NCBI RefSeq assembly: GCF_004217135.1
Contig: NZ_SHKK01000001.1
Coordinates: 6,882,001 to 6,946,000 of the forward strand
Length of the DNA: 64,000 nucleotides
From: Micromonospora violae
GTDB lineage: Bacteria > Actinomycetota > Actinomycetes > Mycobacteriales > Micromonosporaceae
Direction: 5' to 3'
The position numbers were made by a program, and so were the translations under genes. The notes under the pieces were generated by a model, which did not search any database, was not told the DNA's origin, and saw only the letters and a program-made list of their open reading frames with translations. Shown here in pieces: positions 17,337-24,551 of this stretch. The first letter of the stretch is position 1. Every line of letters starts with the position of its first letter.

Positions 17337-19166
17337 GTGGATAGCTACCCGGCAGTCGAGAACCACGGTCTGATCGGTGATCTACAGACCGCGGCACTGA
17401 TCAGCAAAGACGGTACGGTCGACTGGTTCTGCGCGCCCCGGTTCGACTCGCCGAGCATCTTCGGCGCGCTGTTGGACCGCCGCAAAGGGGGCCACTTCCA
17501 GCTCTCGCCCGACGGCGTCGACTACACGAGCAAGCAGCTCTACCTTCCCGGCACGCCAATCCTGATCACCCGGTTCCACAGCGCCGACGGGGTCGGTGAG
17601 CTGTTGGACTTCATGCCCGTCACCGGTGAACAGGCCACCGACCGGCACCGGTTGATCCGGCTGGTCCGGATGGTCCGGGGGAGCATGCGGTTCCGCTTCC
17701 AGTGCCAGCCACGGTTCAACTACGGGCGCGATCCGTTCGAGCTGGAGGTGCACCCCGAAGGCGACATCTTCCGGAGCCCGACGATGGCTTTCACCCTCGC
17801 CGCTTTCAAGAACGTGGAGCGGGCGTTCCACGTGGGGGACTTCCACCGCGACGCCGACGGCGTGTCAGCGCGGTTCACGCTGCACGCGGGCGACGTCGGC
17901 GGGGTCACCCTGGAGACGGCCAGCCCGCACGCGCCCCGGGCACTCAGCACAGAGGAGGCGTGCGAACTGCTCGCCGAGACCCGGGACTACTGGCGGCGGT
18001 GGATGGGCGGTTCCAGCTACAAGGGCCGCTGGCGGGAGGCGGTCGAGCGGTCGGCGATGACCCTCAAGCTGATGACGTACGCACCGACCGGCGCCCTGGT
18101 CGCCGCGCCCACCGTGGGGCTGCCCGAGCAGATCGGCGGGCAGCGGAACTGGGACTACCGCTACACCTGGATCCGGGATGCGTCCTTCTCGGTGCACGCG
18201 CTGCTGAGCGTGGGCTTCACCGACGAGGCCCGGAAGTATCTGCTCTGGCTCGACGCGCGTATCCGGGAGGCACGAGACGGAGACATGCCCCTACAGATCA
18301 TGTACCGCATCGACGGCTCGCCGGACCTGCCCGAGGAGGTGCTGGGTCACCTGGAGGGATACCGGGGCTCCGCGCCGGTGCGAGTCGGCAACGGCGCGGC
18401 GGGGCAGTTGCAGCTCGACATCTACGGCGAGGCGCTCGCCTCGTTGGAGCTGGCCGACCGCAACGGCCTGATCCCGCCGTACGAGGGTTGGCGCAAGACG
18501 GCCGGGTTGATCGACTGGCTCTGTGAGCACTGGGACCAACCCGAGGACGGCATCTGGGAGACCCGCTCCGGTCGGCAGGACTTCACCTACGGTCGGGTGT
18601 TGTCCTGGGTCGCGTTGGACCGGGCCATCCGTATCGCACGACGCCGAGGCCGCCCCGGCGACATCGTCCGGTGGTCCACCCAACGTGACGCCATCTACGA
18701 GCAGGTCATGACCCGCGGCTTCGACCGGGAACGGGGCGCGTTCGTGCAGCACTACGGCTCCGACATCCTGGACGCCTCGCTCCTGGCGATGCCGGGGCTG
18801 AACTTCATCTCGTCGACCGACCCGATGTGGGAGTCGACGCTGCGCGCGATGGACGCCAACCTGGTCTCCGACAGCCTGGTCTACCGCTACGACCCGACTG
18901 CCTCGCCGGACGGTCTCGCCGGCACCGAGGGCACGTTCAACATGTGCACCTTCTGGTACGTGCAGGCGCTCGCCCTGGCCGGGCGGATCGACGACGCCCG
19001 GTTGACCTTCGAGAAGATGCTCACCTACAGCAACCCGCTGGGCCTCTACTCGGAGGAGATCGCGCCGACCGGTGAGCAGATCGGCAACTTCCCGCAGGCG
19101 TTCAGTCACCTCTCCCTGATCAGCACCGCGGCCCACCTCGACGAACTGCTTGACCGGCAGGGCTGA
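17337..19166 (+). CDS. glycoside hydrolase family 15 protein (glucoamylase/trehalase-like)
   Basis: A 609-residue cytoplasmic enzyme, family-typical length. It opens VDSYPAVENHGLIGDLQTAALIS, the usual beginning of actinobacterial GH15 proteins, which supports GTG 17337 (GGGGGAG four bases upstream) over in-frame ATG 17322 or TTG 17310. The N-terminal beta-sandwich (1-210) precedes the alpha/alpha barrel with IGGQRNWDYRYTWIRDASF, GTEGTFNMCTFWYV and the C-terminal LYSEEIAPTGEQIGNFPQAF, which includes the conserved glutamate region. Members hydrolyse alpha-glucosides, and several actinobacterial ones are trehalases. No signal peptide, so an internal role in trehalose or glycogen turnover is likely but not proven. 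Confidence 0.9.
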   Translation: MDSYPAVENHGLIGDLQTAALISKDGTVDWFCAPRFDSPSIFGALLDRRKGGHFQLSPDGVDYTSKQLYLPGTPILITRFHSADGVGELLDFMPVTGEQATDRHRLIRLVRMVRGSMRFRFQCQPRFNYGRDPFELEVHPEGDIFRSPTMAFTLAAFKNVERAFHVGDFHRDADGVSARFTLHAGDVGGVTLETASPHAPRALSTEEACELLAETRDYWRRWMGGSSYKGRWREAVERSAMTLKLMTYAPTGALVAAPTVGLPEQIGGQRNWDYRYTWIRDASFSVHALLSVGFTDEARKYLLWLDARIREARDGDMPLQIMYRIDGSPDLPEEVLGHLEGYRGSAPVRVGNGAAGQLQLDIYGEALASLELADRNGLIPPYEGWRKTAGLIDWLCEHWDQPEDGIWETRSGRQDFTYGRVLSWVALDRAIRIARRRGRPGDIVRWSTQRDAIYEQVMTRGFDRERGAFVQHYGSDILDASLLAMPGLNFISSTDPMWESTLRAMDANLVSDSLVYRYDPTASPDGLAGTEGTFNMCTFWYVQALALAGRIDDARLTFEKMLTYSNPLGLYSEEIAPTGEQIGNFPQAFSHLSLISTAAHLDELLDRQG

Positions 19167-19175
19167 GCGTTGCGG

Positions 19176-20015
19176 TCAGAACAGTGTCAGCGGCTCGACC
19201 GGGATCGGCTCGGGCAGCGCGTCGAGCCCGGGTACGCGGGCCCGTACCTCGTCGTGGAACCGGCGGGCGAGCGCCGGCGCGTCGGCGTTGTCCGGGGTGT
19301 GGATGAACATGGTCGGGGAGAGCCCCTCGCGTAGCCAGGTGACGGTCACGTCGATCCACCGCTGCCAGCCCTCGACCGTGCGCGTCGAGTCGTCCCGACC
19401 GAGATAGCGGACGATCGGCCGGTCGGTCAGTGCGAGGGACCGCAGCGGCAGGCGCGGTTTCTTGGTCCAGGCGTCCCGCTCGGCGTCGCTGGTCGGCGGG
19501 CTGGTGAAGAAGGCGGTCGTGTCGAAGGGAATCCACTCGGCACCGACGGCGGCGAGGGCGGCCTCGAGCAGCCGGGCCGCGTGGGCGTCGGTGAAGAAGC
19601 TGGGGTGGCGGACCTCCACCGCGTACCGGTGGGATTGCGGAAGTCGCGCCAGGAAACGACCCAGGGCCGGGATGTCGCCGGGTGCGAACGAGCCGGGTAG
19701 CTGGATCCAGAGGGCGTGGGCGCGCGGGCCGAGCGGTTCGATGGCGTCCAGGAAGGCGCGTAGCGGTTCGCCGACGTCGGTGAGCCGACGTTCGTGCGTG
19801 ATGACCTTGGGAAGTTTGAGGACGAACCGGAAGGCGGGGTCCGTCTGCGCGGCCCACGAGGCCACGGTGTCCCGGGTCGGGGTGGCGTAGAACGTGGTGT
19901 TGCCCTCCACCGCGTCGCACCAGCTGGCGTAGTGCCGCAGGCGCTCCGTGGACGGCAGCCGGTGGCCCGGCCACGAACGGTGACTCCACATCGCGCACCC
20001 CACGTGCAGACGCAT
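19176..20015 (-). CDS. DUF72 domain protein
   Basis: A 279-residue TIM-barrel-like protein. It starts MRLHVGCAMWSHRSWPG and carries the family motifs VEGNTTFYATPTRDTVASW, FRFVLKLPKVITHERRL, GDIPALGRFLARLP, YAVEVRHPSFF and MFIHTPDNADAPALARRF. GGAAGGGCGG precedes the ATG. DUF72 proteins are widespread and their chemistry is not established. It converges with the GH15 gene, stops nine bases apart, and diverges from the glycosyltransferase gene. Confidence 0.88.
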   Translation of the reverse strand: MRLHVGCAMWSHRSWPGHRLPSTERLRHYASWCDAVEGNTTFYATPTRDTVASWAAQTDPAFRFVLKLPKVITHERRLTDVGEPLRAFLDAIEPLGPRAHALWIQLPGSFAPGDIPALGRFLARLPQSHRYAVEVRHPSFFTDAHAARLLEAALAAVGAEWIPFDTTAFFTSPPTSDAERDAWTKKPRLPLRSLALTDRPIVRYLGRDDSTRTVEGWQRWIDVTVTWLREGLSPTMFIHTPDNADAPALARRFHDEVRARVPGLDALPEPIPVEPLTLF

Positions 20016-20111
20016 GACCGCCCTTCCCGCCGGTGCCGCGCTCGACCGGAGCCCACCGTATACGGCCGGCGATCCCGATCGGGCCACGGTGCGGCGGTAG
20101 GGTCCGACGCC

Positions 20112-21125
20112 ATGCGTGTGCTGTTCGCCAGTCTTGCCTCCGTCGGTCACACCTACCCGCTGATCCCGCTGGCGATCGCCGCCCGGGACGCCGGGCACGA
20201 GGTCCACTTCGCCGCCGGTCCGGAGGTGCACCCGCCACTGGCCGCGCACGGCCTGCGGCCGTTCCGTCCTGGTGACGCCTTCTACGAGGTGTACGCCGAG
20301 GATCTCGCACCGGAGTTGGCGCGGCTGCGACCCGACCTGGTGGTGCACGAGTGGGGACTGCCGGGAGCGGCGGTGGCGGCTCGTCGAGCCGGGATCCCGG
20401 GCCTGTGGCACGGGTTCGGCCGGATGTATCCCGAGGGCATCGGCCTGGAACTCCCCACCCGCAACGCCGAGGTCGCGGGCCTGCCGCACCTGGACATCTG
20501 GCCGCCCTCGCTCCAGGATCGGGACTTCCTCGCCACCGAACGTCGGATCGAGCTGCGGCCGGTCGCCTTCTCGACACCGGCCCCGCTGCCCGTTTCGGTA
20601 CGCCGTGCGGCGTCCCGGCCGTTGATCTATCTGACCCTCGGCACCGCGTTCGGTACGCCGGAGTTGTTCCGCACCGCCGTCGCCGGTCTGGCGGCGCTGG
20701 ACGCCGAGGTGGTGGTCGCGGCGGGCCGGGTCCCCTTGGACCAGATGGGCGAGGTCCCCGACAACGTGAGCGTGCACCCGTGGGTGTCGCAGGCGGAGCT
20801 GCTGCCGCTCGTCGACCTCGTGGTGCACCACGGGGGCAGTGGCACCACCCTCGGCGCGCTCGCGGTTGGCGTACCGCAGGTGATGCTGCCGCAGGGCGCC
20901 GACCAGTTCGCCAATGCCGACACGCTCGCCGCCGCCGGTGTCGCCGTGCGGCTCCTTCCCGACGAGGTGGACGCGCACGCCATCGCCGAGCAGGCCCGGC
21001 GTCTGCTGTCCGGGCACGACGCGCACCGCGAGGCGGCCCGTCTGATCGCCGAGGAGATAGCCGGCCTGCCGTCGCCGGCGGCCGTCGCCCGGCTCCTGCC
21101 GGAGTACGCCGCGGAGCAGAGGTGA
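20112..21125 (+). CDS. GT1-family glycosyltransferase (macrolide/flavonoid glycosyltransferase type)
   Basis: A 337-residue GT-B enzyme. The acceptor half opens MRVLFASLASVGHTYPLIPLAIAARDAGHEV. The donor half has VSVHPWVSQAELLPLVDLVVHHGGSGTTLGALAVGVPQVMLPQGADQFANA, the signature of UDP/TDP-sugar glycosyltransferases of the erythromycin-type family. It is shorter than the usual 390-420 residues, the acceptor domain being compact. It probably glycosylates a lipid or small natural product in the cytoplasm. There is no biosynthetic cluster around it, so the acceptor is unknown. A -10-like TAGGGT lies eight bases before the ATG. Confidence 0.87.
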   Translation: MRVLFASLASVGHTYPLIPLAIAARDAGHEVHFAAGPEVHPPLAAHGLRPFRPGDAFYEVYAEDLAPELARLRPDLVVHEWGLPGAAVAARRAGIPGLWHGFGRMYPEGIGLELPTRNAEVAGLPHLDIWPPSLQDRDFLATERRIELRPVAFSTPAPLPVSVRRAASRPLIYLTLGTAFGTPELFRTAVAGLAALDAEVVVAAGRVPLDQMGEVPDNVSVHPWVSQAELLPLVDLVVHHGGSGTTLGALAVGVPQVMLPQGADQFANADTLAAAGVAVRLLPDEVDAHAIAEQARRLLSGHDAHREAARLIAEEIAGLPSPAAVARLLPEYAAEQR

Positions 21126-21128
21126 AGG

Positions 21129-21147
21129 CGTCAACTCATGGTTGACG
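21129..21147. promoter_or_regulatory. operator O1, CGTCAAC-N5-GTTGACG
   Basis: A perfect inverted repeat with seven-base arms around TCATG. Its right arm supplies the -35 hexamer TTGACG of the promoter for the HTH/Clp-N gene. It is identical in its arms to O2, 28 bases downstream. Confidence 0.8.
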
Positions 21148-21170
21148 TAGCGAGATCGTCAACTTATGGT
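21142..21170 (+). promoter_or_regulatory. promoter of the HTH/Clp-N gene, probably leaderless
   Basis: TTGACG (21142-21147), 17 bases, TATGGT (21165-21170). The start seven bases past the -10 falls exactly on the A of the ATG at 21177, and no ribosome binding site exists, so the message is predicted to be leaderless. Confidence 0.7.
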
Positions 21171-21175
21171 TGACG
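21157..21175. promoter_or_regulatory. operator O2, CGTCAAC-N5-GTTGACG
   Basis: Same arms as O1 around TTATG, covering the -10 hexamer and ending one base before the start codon. Occupation of both sites would cover the entire promoter. Confidence 0.8.
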
Positions 21176-21176
21176 C

Positions 21177-21905
21177 ATGACAGATCCTCTTCAGATTGGT
21201 ACGACCGTCAAGCTCGACGACCTGATCCAGGCGATCAAGACGGCGCACACCGATGCGCTCGACCAGCTCACCGACGCGGTCATCGCCGCCGATCACCTCG
21301 GTGAGGTGGCCGATCACCTGATCGGGCACTTCGTCGACCAGGCCCGGCGCTCGGGCGCCTCCTGGACCGACATCGGCCGCAGCATGGGTGTCACCAAACA
21401 GGCCGCGCAGAAGCGTTTCGTGCCGAAGGCGACCGACGCGGCGGCGCTCGACCCCAACGCCGGCTTCGGCCGGTTCACCCCTCGCGCCCGCAACGTGGTG
21501 ATGGCCTCGCAGGAGGAGGCTCGGGCCAGCGGCAACGCGGAGATCGGGCCCGGGCACCTGGTGCTGGGCCTGCTGGCCGAGCCGGAGGCGCTGGCCGCCC
21601 GGGTGATGGCTGGTCGCGGCGTCACCCCCGAGGCGGTGCGGGAGGCGGTCAGCGCCGTCCTTCCGCCGAAGGTCGAGCAGGTGCCGGACCTCATCCCGTA
21701 CGACGCGCGCGGTAAGAAGGCGCTGGAGCTGACCTTCCGGGAGGCGCTGCGCCTCGGGCACAACTACATCGGCACCGAGCACATCCTGCTCGCCCTGATC
21801 GAGCAGGAGGGCGGTGCCGGCGTGCTCACCAACCTGGGTCTGGAGAAGGCGGCGGTCGAGGCCGACCTGGCCGCCGCCCTCGCCGCCGCCGTCGGGAAGA
21901 AGTGA
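21177..21905 (+). CDS. helix-turn-helix protein with double Clp-N domain
   Basis: A 242-residue protein. Residues about 1-85 hold a helix-turn-helix (HFVDQARRSGASWTDIGRSMGVTKQAAQKRF). Residues about 95-240 carry two Clp N-terminal repeats (RFTPRARNVVMASQEEARASG...GPGHLVLGLL and LELTFREALRLGHNYIGTEHILLAL). There is no AAA+ ATPase. Clp-N repeats in ClpC/ClpA bind adaptors or substrates, so this may be a DNA-binding protein whose activity or stability is tied to the Clp machinery. The paired palindromes over its promoter suggest it represses itself. That control and the Clp link are inferred. Confidence 0.87.
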   Translation: MTDPLQIGTTVKLDDLIQAIKTAHTDALDQLTDAVIAADHLGEVADHLIGHFVDQARRSGASWTDIGRSMGVTKQAAQKRFVPKATDAAALDPNAGFGRFTPRARNVVMASQEEARASGNAEIGPGHLVLGLLAEPEALAARVMAGRGVTPEAVREAVSAVLPPKVEQVPDLIPYDARGKKALELTFREALRLGHNYIGTEHILLALIEQEGGAGVLTNLGLEKAAVEADLAAALAAAVGKK

Positions 21906-21915
21906 GGGGCCGGGG

Positions 21916-22434
21916 TCAGGACGTCTCAGGGAAGCCGTAACGCAGGGCGTGCTCCGGATCGGCCGGGTCGATCTGGCGTACGCCCGCGTCGGCGAGGCGC
22001 TTGTTGACCTCGTCGAGCTGCTCGCGTACCAGCCGGGCCTCCTCCTCGGTGACCCGGCCCCGGTGTGGCTTGCCGGCGTGCTCCAGCGTGCCGTAGTCGA
22101 TCTTCTCGGCGCTCTTGCGGGCCTTGGGCGGGCGGACCCGCTCGGCCGTCTTCAACAGCTGCGCCATCGGCACGTCGGTGGCCATCGCGTCGAACTCGCT
22201 GGCGGTCAACACCACCCGGCGGGGCTCGCCACCACCGTGCCGGTCATGGATCTCGACCACCGCCACGTCCAGCGCGGCGTCGTCGATGTTCTCCACCTCG
22301 CCCGGGGTGGCGTCCAGCTGCACGGGCCCGGCGACCAGGTCCGGGTGCTCCAGCACGACGACGCGGACCACCTCGTCGTCCTGTTGCAGAACCGTGCCGG
22401 TGAAGTCGGAGACGTGGATCGTCTTCTTGCCCAT
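21916..22434 (-). CDS. conserved hypothetical protein
   Basis: A 172-residue soluble acidic protein beginning MGKKTIHVSDFTGTVLQQDDE. The first 90 residues look beta-rich (VVRVVVLEHPDLVAGPVQLDA, LDVAVVEIHDRHG). A basic stretch (PPKARKSAEKIDYGTLEHAGKPHRGR) is followed by a charged helix (EEEARLVREQLDEVNKRLADAG). The opening KKTxHVSDxTG recalls small nucleoid-associated-type proteins, but the match is weak and no family is claimed. It converges with the Clp-N gene, stops ten bases apart. GGAGAAGC-like sequence lies upstream of the ATG. Confidence 0.75.
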   Translation of the reverse strand: MGKKTIHVSDFTGTVLQQDDEVVRVVVLEHPDLVAGPVQLDATPGEVENIDDAALDVAVVEIHDRHGGGEPRRVVLTASEFDAMATDVPMAQLLKTAERVRPPKARKSAEKIDYGTLEHAGKPHRGRVTEEEARLVREQLDEVNKRLADAGVRQIDPADPEHALRYGFPETS

Positions 22435-22543
22435 GCGCGGAGCTTCTCCTGTCGTAGGCCGGGATGGCGGACCACAAGAAATTACCCGACAGGTGTGCGA
22501 AAGCCGCCGCTGGACCTCCCCGGTGTGTCGCCCGGAACGACAG

Positions 22544-22963
22544 TCAGAGGCTGCCCTTCGGTGCCACCCACTCGGTGGGCTGGCCGGTGACCGCGGTGAT
22601 GCGGTCGTAGTCGGCGTCGTAGTGCAGGACTGTCGCGCCGTGTTCCTCAGCGGTCGCCGCGATGATCAGGTCGGGCAACCGGAAGTTGCGGTGCTGACTC
22701 TCGGCCGCGAGCAGACGATGAACCGCCATGGCGCGGTCCATCGCCGCTGTCGACACGTCCATCCAACGCCCCCCGCGCAGTGCCTGCCAGAGGATCTCGT
22801 ACCCCTTCGGGTGGGGTGCGTTGTTGAGGTATTCCAGGCTGGTCATGTGGCAGGCGGCGAGCCGCCCCTCGGCCAGGAGCGTCTCGAAGCGCCGTCGGAC
22901 CGACGCGTGCCGGCCCTGCAAGACGTAGACCGAGGTGTCCGCAAGATAGATCTGACCGGCCAT
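22544..22963 (-). CDS. vapC: PIN-domain toxin, VapC type
   Basis: A 139-residue PIN ribonuclease. The acidic metal-binding residues are visible: D9 in YLADTSVYVLQG, E44 in TSLEYLNN, D94 in RLPDLIIAATA and a late aspartate in HYDADYDR. The active site therefore looks complete. The ATG at 22963 shares one base with the stop of the upstream antitoxin gene (TGATG), the usual coupled toxin-antitoxin layout. VapC toxins cut specific tRNAs or rRNA when released from VapB; the target here is unknown. Confidence 0.87.
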   Translation of the reverse strand: MAGQIYLADTSVYVLQGRHASVRRRFETLLAEGRLAACHMTSLEYLNNAPHPKGYEILWQALRGGRWMDVSTAAMDRAMAVHRLLAAESQHRNFRLPDLIIAATAEEHGATVLHYDADYDRITAVTGQPTEWVAPKGSL

Positions 22964-23217
22964 CAGGCCGCCTCGGCGTCGCGTGCCTGCTCGGCGAGGG
23001 AACCCAGGTCGCGACCACCGCCGTAACGCCAGGCGTCGGCGGACCCGGAGAAGTCCATCTCGACCTGATCGAACGCGGCGACGATCTCGCGAGCCTGCCG
23101 GCGTACGGCGAACGCGTGCAGGGCGGCATTGATGGTGGCCACCTTGGTGTCGGTGCCAAGCACCTCCTTCGCGGCGTCCAGCCACTCGTCGTTCACGTCC
23201 ACGGTGATGCGAGTCAT
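22963..23217 (-). CDS. vapB: VapB-type antitoxin
   Basis: An 84-residue protein. The N terminus (MTRITVDVNDEWLDAAKEVLGTDTKVATINAAL) matches the ribbon-helix-helix VapB family that binds its own operator. The C-terminal acidic and aromatic tail (DFSGSADAWRYGGG) would wrap the toxin. A TATCGT hexamer ends six bases before the ATG and no ribosome binding site is seen, so this may be leaderless. The inverted repeat just upstream is a candidate operator. Confidence 0.83.
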   Translation of the reverse strand: MTRITVDVNDEWLDAAKEVLGTDTKVATINAALHAFAVRRQAREIVAAFDQVEMDFSGSADAWRYGGGRDLGSLAEQARDAEAA

Positions 23218-23248
23218 GCCGTGACGATACACCGGGTTCGGTGCTGCG

Positions 23249-23281
23249 GACGCACCATCTCCGAGGCAAACATGGTGCGTC
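23249..23281. promoter_or_regulatory. inverted repeat upstream of vapB, candidate operator
   Basis: GACGCACCAT (23249-23258) and ATGGTGCGTC (23272-23281) are perfect ten-base arms 13 bases apart, starting 32 bases upstream of the vapB ATG. VapBC complexes bind such repeats in their own promoters. The right arm runs into the end of the small reading frame at 23280. Confidence 0.5.
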
Positions 23282-23474
23282 AGCGGGTGTTCAGGCGGTG
23301 CCGACGGGAACTCCCGGTGGACAGCTTGTTCAGCCCGGCCCACGACAGGGCTCCTGTGCCGACCGCCCGGGGGTTCCGGTAGCGCGGTTGCGGCGGATTG
23401 CCGCCGACGGCCTCCGCCGCCCGCCAGAGTCGCTCGGGGTCCTGCTGGTAGTGGTCGCTCGGCTGAATCGGCAT
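23280..23474 (-). CDS. possible small hypothetical protein
   Basis: A 64-residue frame from ATG 23474, beginning MPIQPSDHYQQDPERLWRAAE and rich in Arg, Asn and Pro. Only a weak GGTGAAC lies upstream. The region in front of it is unusually AT-rich and carries a poor promoter (TCGACC, 16 bases, TACCTG on the minus strand). No family is recognised. It could be a spurious frame ahead of vapB. Confidence 0.33.
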   Translation of the reverse strand: MPIQPSDHYQQDPERLWRAAEAVGGNPPQPRYRNPRAVGTGALSWAGLNKLSTGSSRRHRLNTR

Positions 23475-23646
23475 GCGTTCACCGTCCCAAACAAAGGTGT
23501 CCAGGTATGGAAATACATATGACGGTCGATTTGTAGAACTGGTTCCCATGCCTCCTGGCCCGCTCGGCTCCGACGTATCCCGCGCCCGGCCCCTGCCGTC
23601 CGGCGTACGGTGATCCACGACGGGTCGGGTGACCGGGGAGGTGCGC

Positions 23647-24309
23647 ATGCTCGACCGGCGACTTCACCTGCACCTGGCCAGCTGGCTCGGCCAGTGGCCG
23701 GCCGGGCCCGGGTTGCACGTGGTCGCCTCGCGGCGGCGAGCCGAACCGGCCTGGGATGGTCGGCTGCGCCCCGCGCTCGCCGTGGACACCGGGCAGAGCG
23801 CCGTGCTCTCCGTGGCACCGGACCGCGTGGCGGCGATCCGCGCGTTGGCGCACCGGACGCCGAACCGGCTGCTCGCCGCGCTGCCGGAAGCCGTCGGCCT
23901 GCCCGAATGGTGCGTACACGACGGCCCCTTCCGGTGGAGCCTGGCGCCCGCGCCGCTGCCCGACGTGGGGGAGTGGACCGAGTCGAGCGCCCCCGGGCTG
24001 CCGCCGTGGCTGCGACTCTTCGACCGGCCGGTGCTGGTGGTCCGTGACCCGGGCGGCGGCTACCTGGCCGGTGCCGGGATCAAACGGCACGACGCGTACG
24101 GGCATGAGTTGGCCGTCGGCACCGTGCCGGCCGCCCGGGGGCGCGGCCTCGCCCGGCGGCTGGTGGCCCAGGCGGCGCGGCGGGTGCTCGACGAGGGGGC
24201 GGTGCCCACCTATCTGCACGAGCGGGACAATCACGCCTCGGCCCGGGTGGCCGAGGCGGCCGGTTTCCCGGACCGGGGCTGGCGCGCGTTCGGGGTCTAT
24301 CCGCGCTGA
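23647..24309 (+). CDS. GNAT family N-acetyltransferase
   Basis: A 220-residue protein. The C-terminal half carries the GNAT core: LAGAGIKRHDAYGHELAVGTVPAARGRGLARRLVAQAARRVLDEG (acetyl-CoA loop with RGRGLA) and DNHASARVAEAAGF. The N-terminal 110 residues are divergent and probably bind the acceptor. The start is ATG 23647, with GGGGAGG five bases upstream; GTG 23629 is in frame but lies before that site. Acceptor unknown. Confidence 0.87.
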   Translation: MLDRRLHLHLASWLGQWPAGPGLHVVASRRRAEPAWDGRLRPALAVDTGQSAVLSVAPDRVAAIRALAHRTPNRLLAALPEAVGLPEWCVHDGPFRWSLAPAPLPDVGEWTESSAPGLPPWLRLFDRPVLVVRDPGGGYLAGAGIKRHDAYGHELAVGTVPAARGRGLARRLVAQAARRVLDEGAVPTYLHERDNHASARVAEAAGFPDRGWRAFGVYPR

Positions 24310-24323
24310 GTGGGCCATTGGGC

Positions 24324-24359
24324 GCGGACCGTGGATCCCGGGCCGGATCCACGGTCCGC
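24324..24359. terminator. bidirectional hairpin terminator
   Basis: A 15-base-pair perfect stem (24324-24338 with 24345-24359) and six-base loop between the GNAT gene and the convergent hexosaminidase gene. The following 190 bases hold only a 16-base direct repeat (GCTACGTRTCGA type, 24414-24429 and 24430-24444) with no known role. Confidence 0.75.
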
Positions 24360-24551
24360 AACCTCCCCCCAGGCCCCGGTTGCGGGTGTAACGGCCCCCG
24401 CCGTGGGTGAGCCGCTACGTGTCGATCACGCTACGTATCGAACAGCGTCTGAGCAAGGTTCAAGCTGTCGGTTCGGAGTGTCGAAAAGTGGACTTGACCT
24501 GCGGCTGGCTTGGTCGAAGGTGTTCGGCGCCTCAGTGACGGAGCGTGCGAA

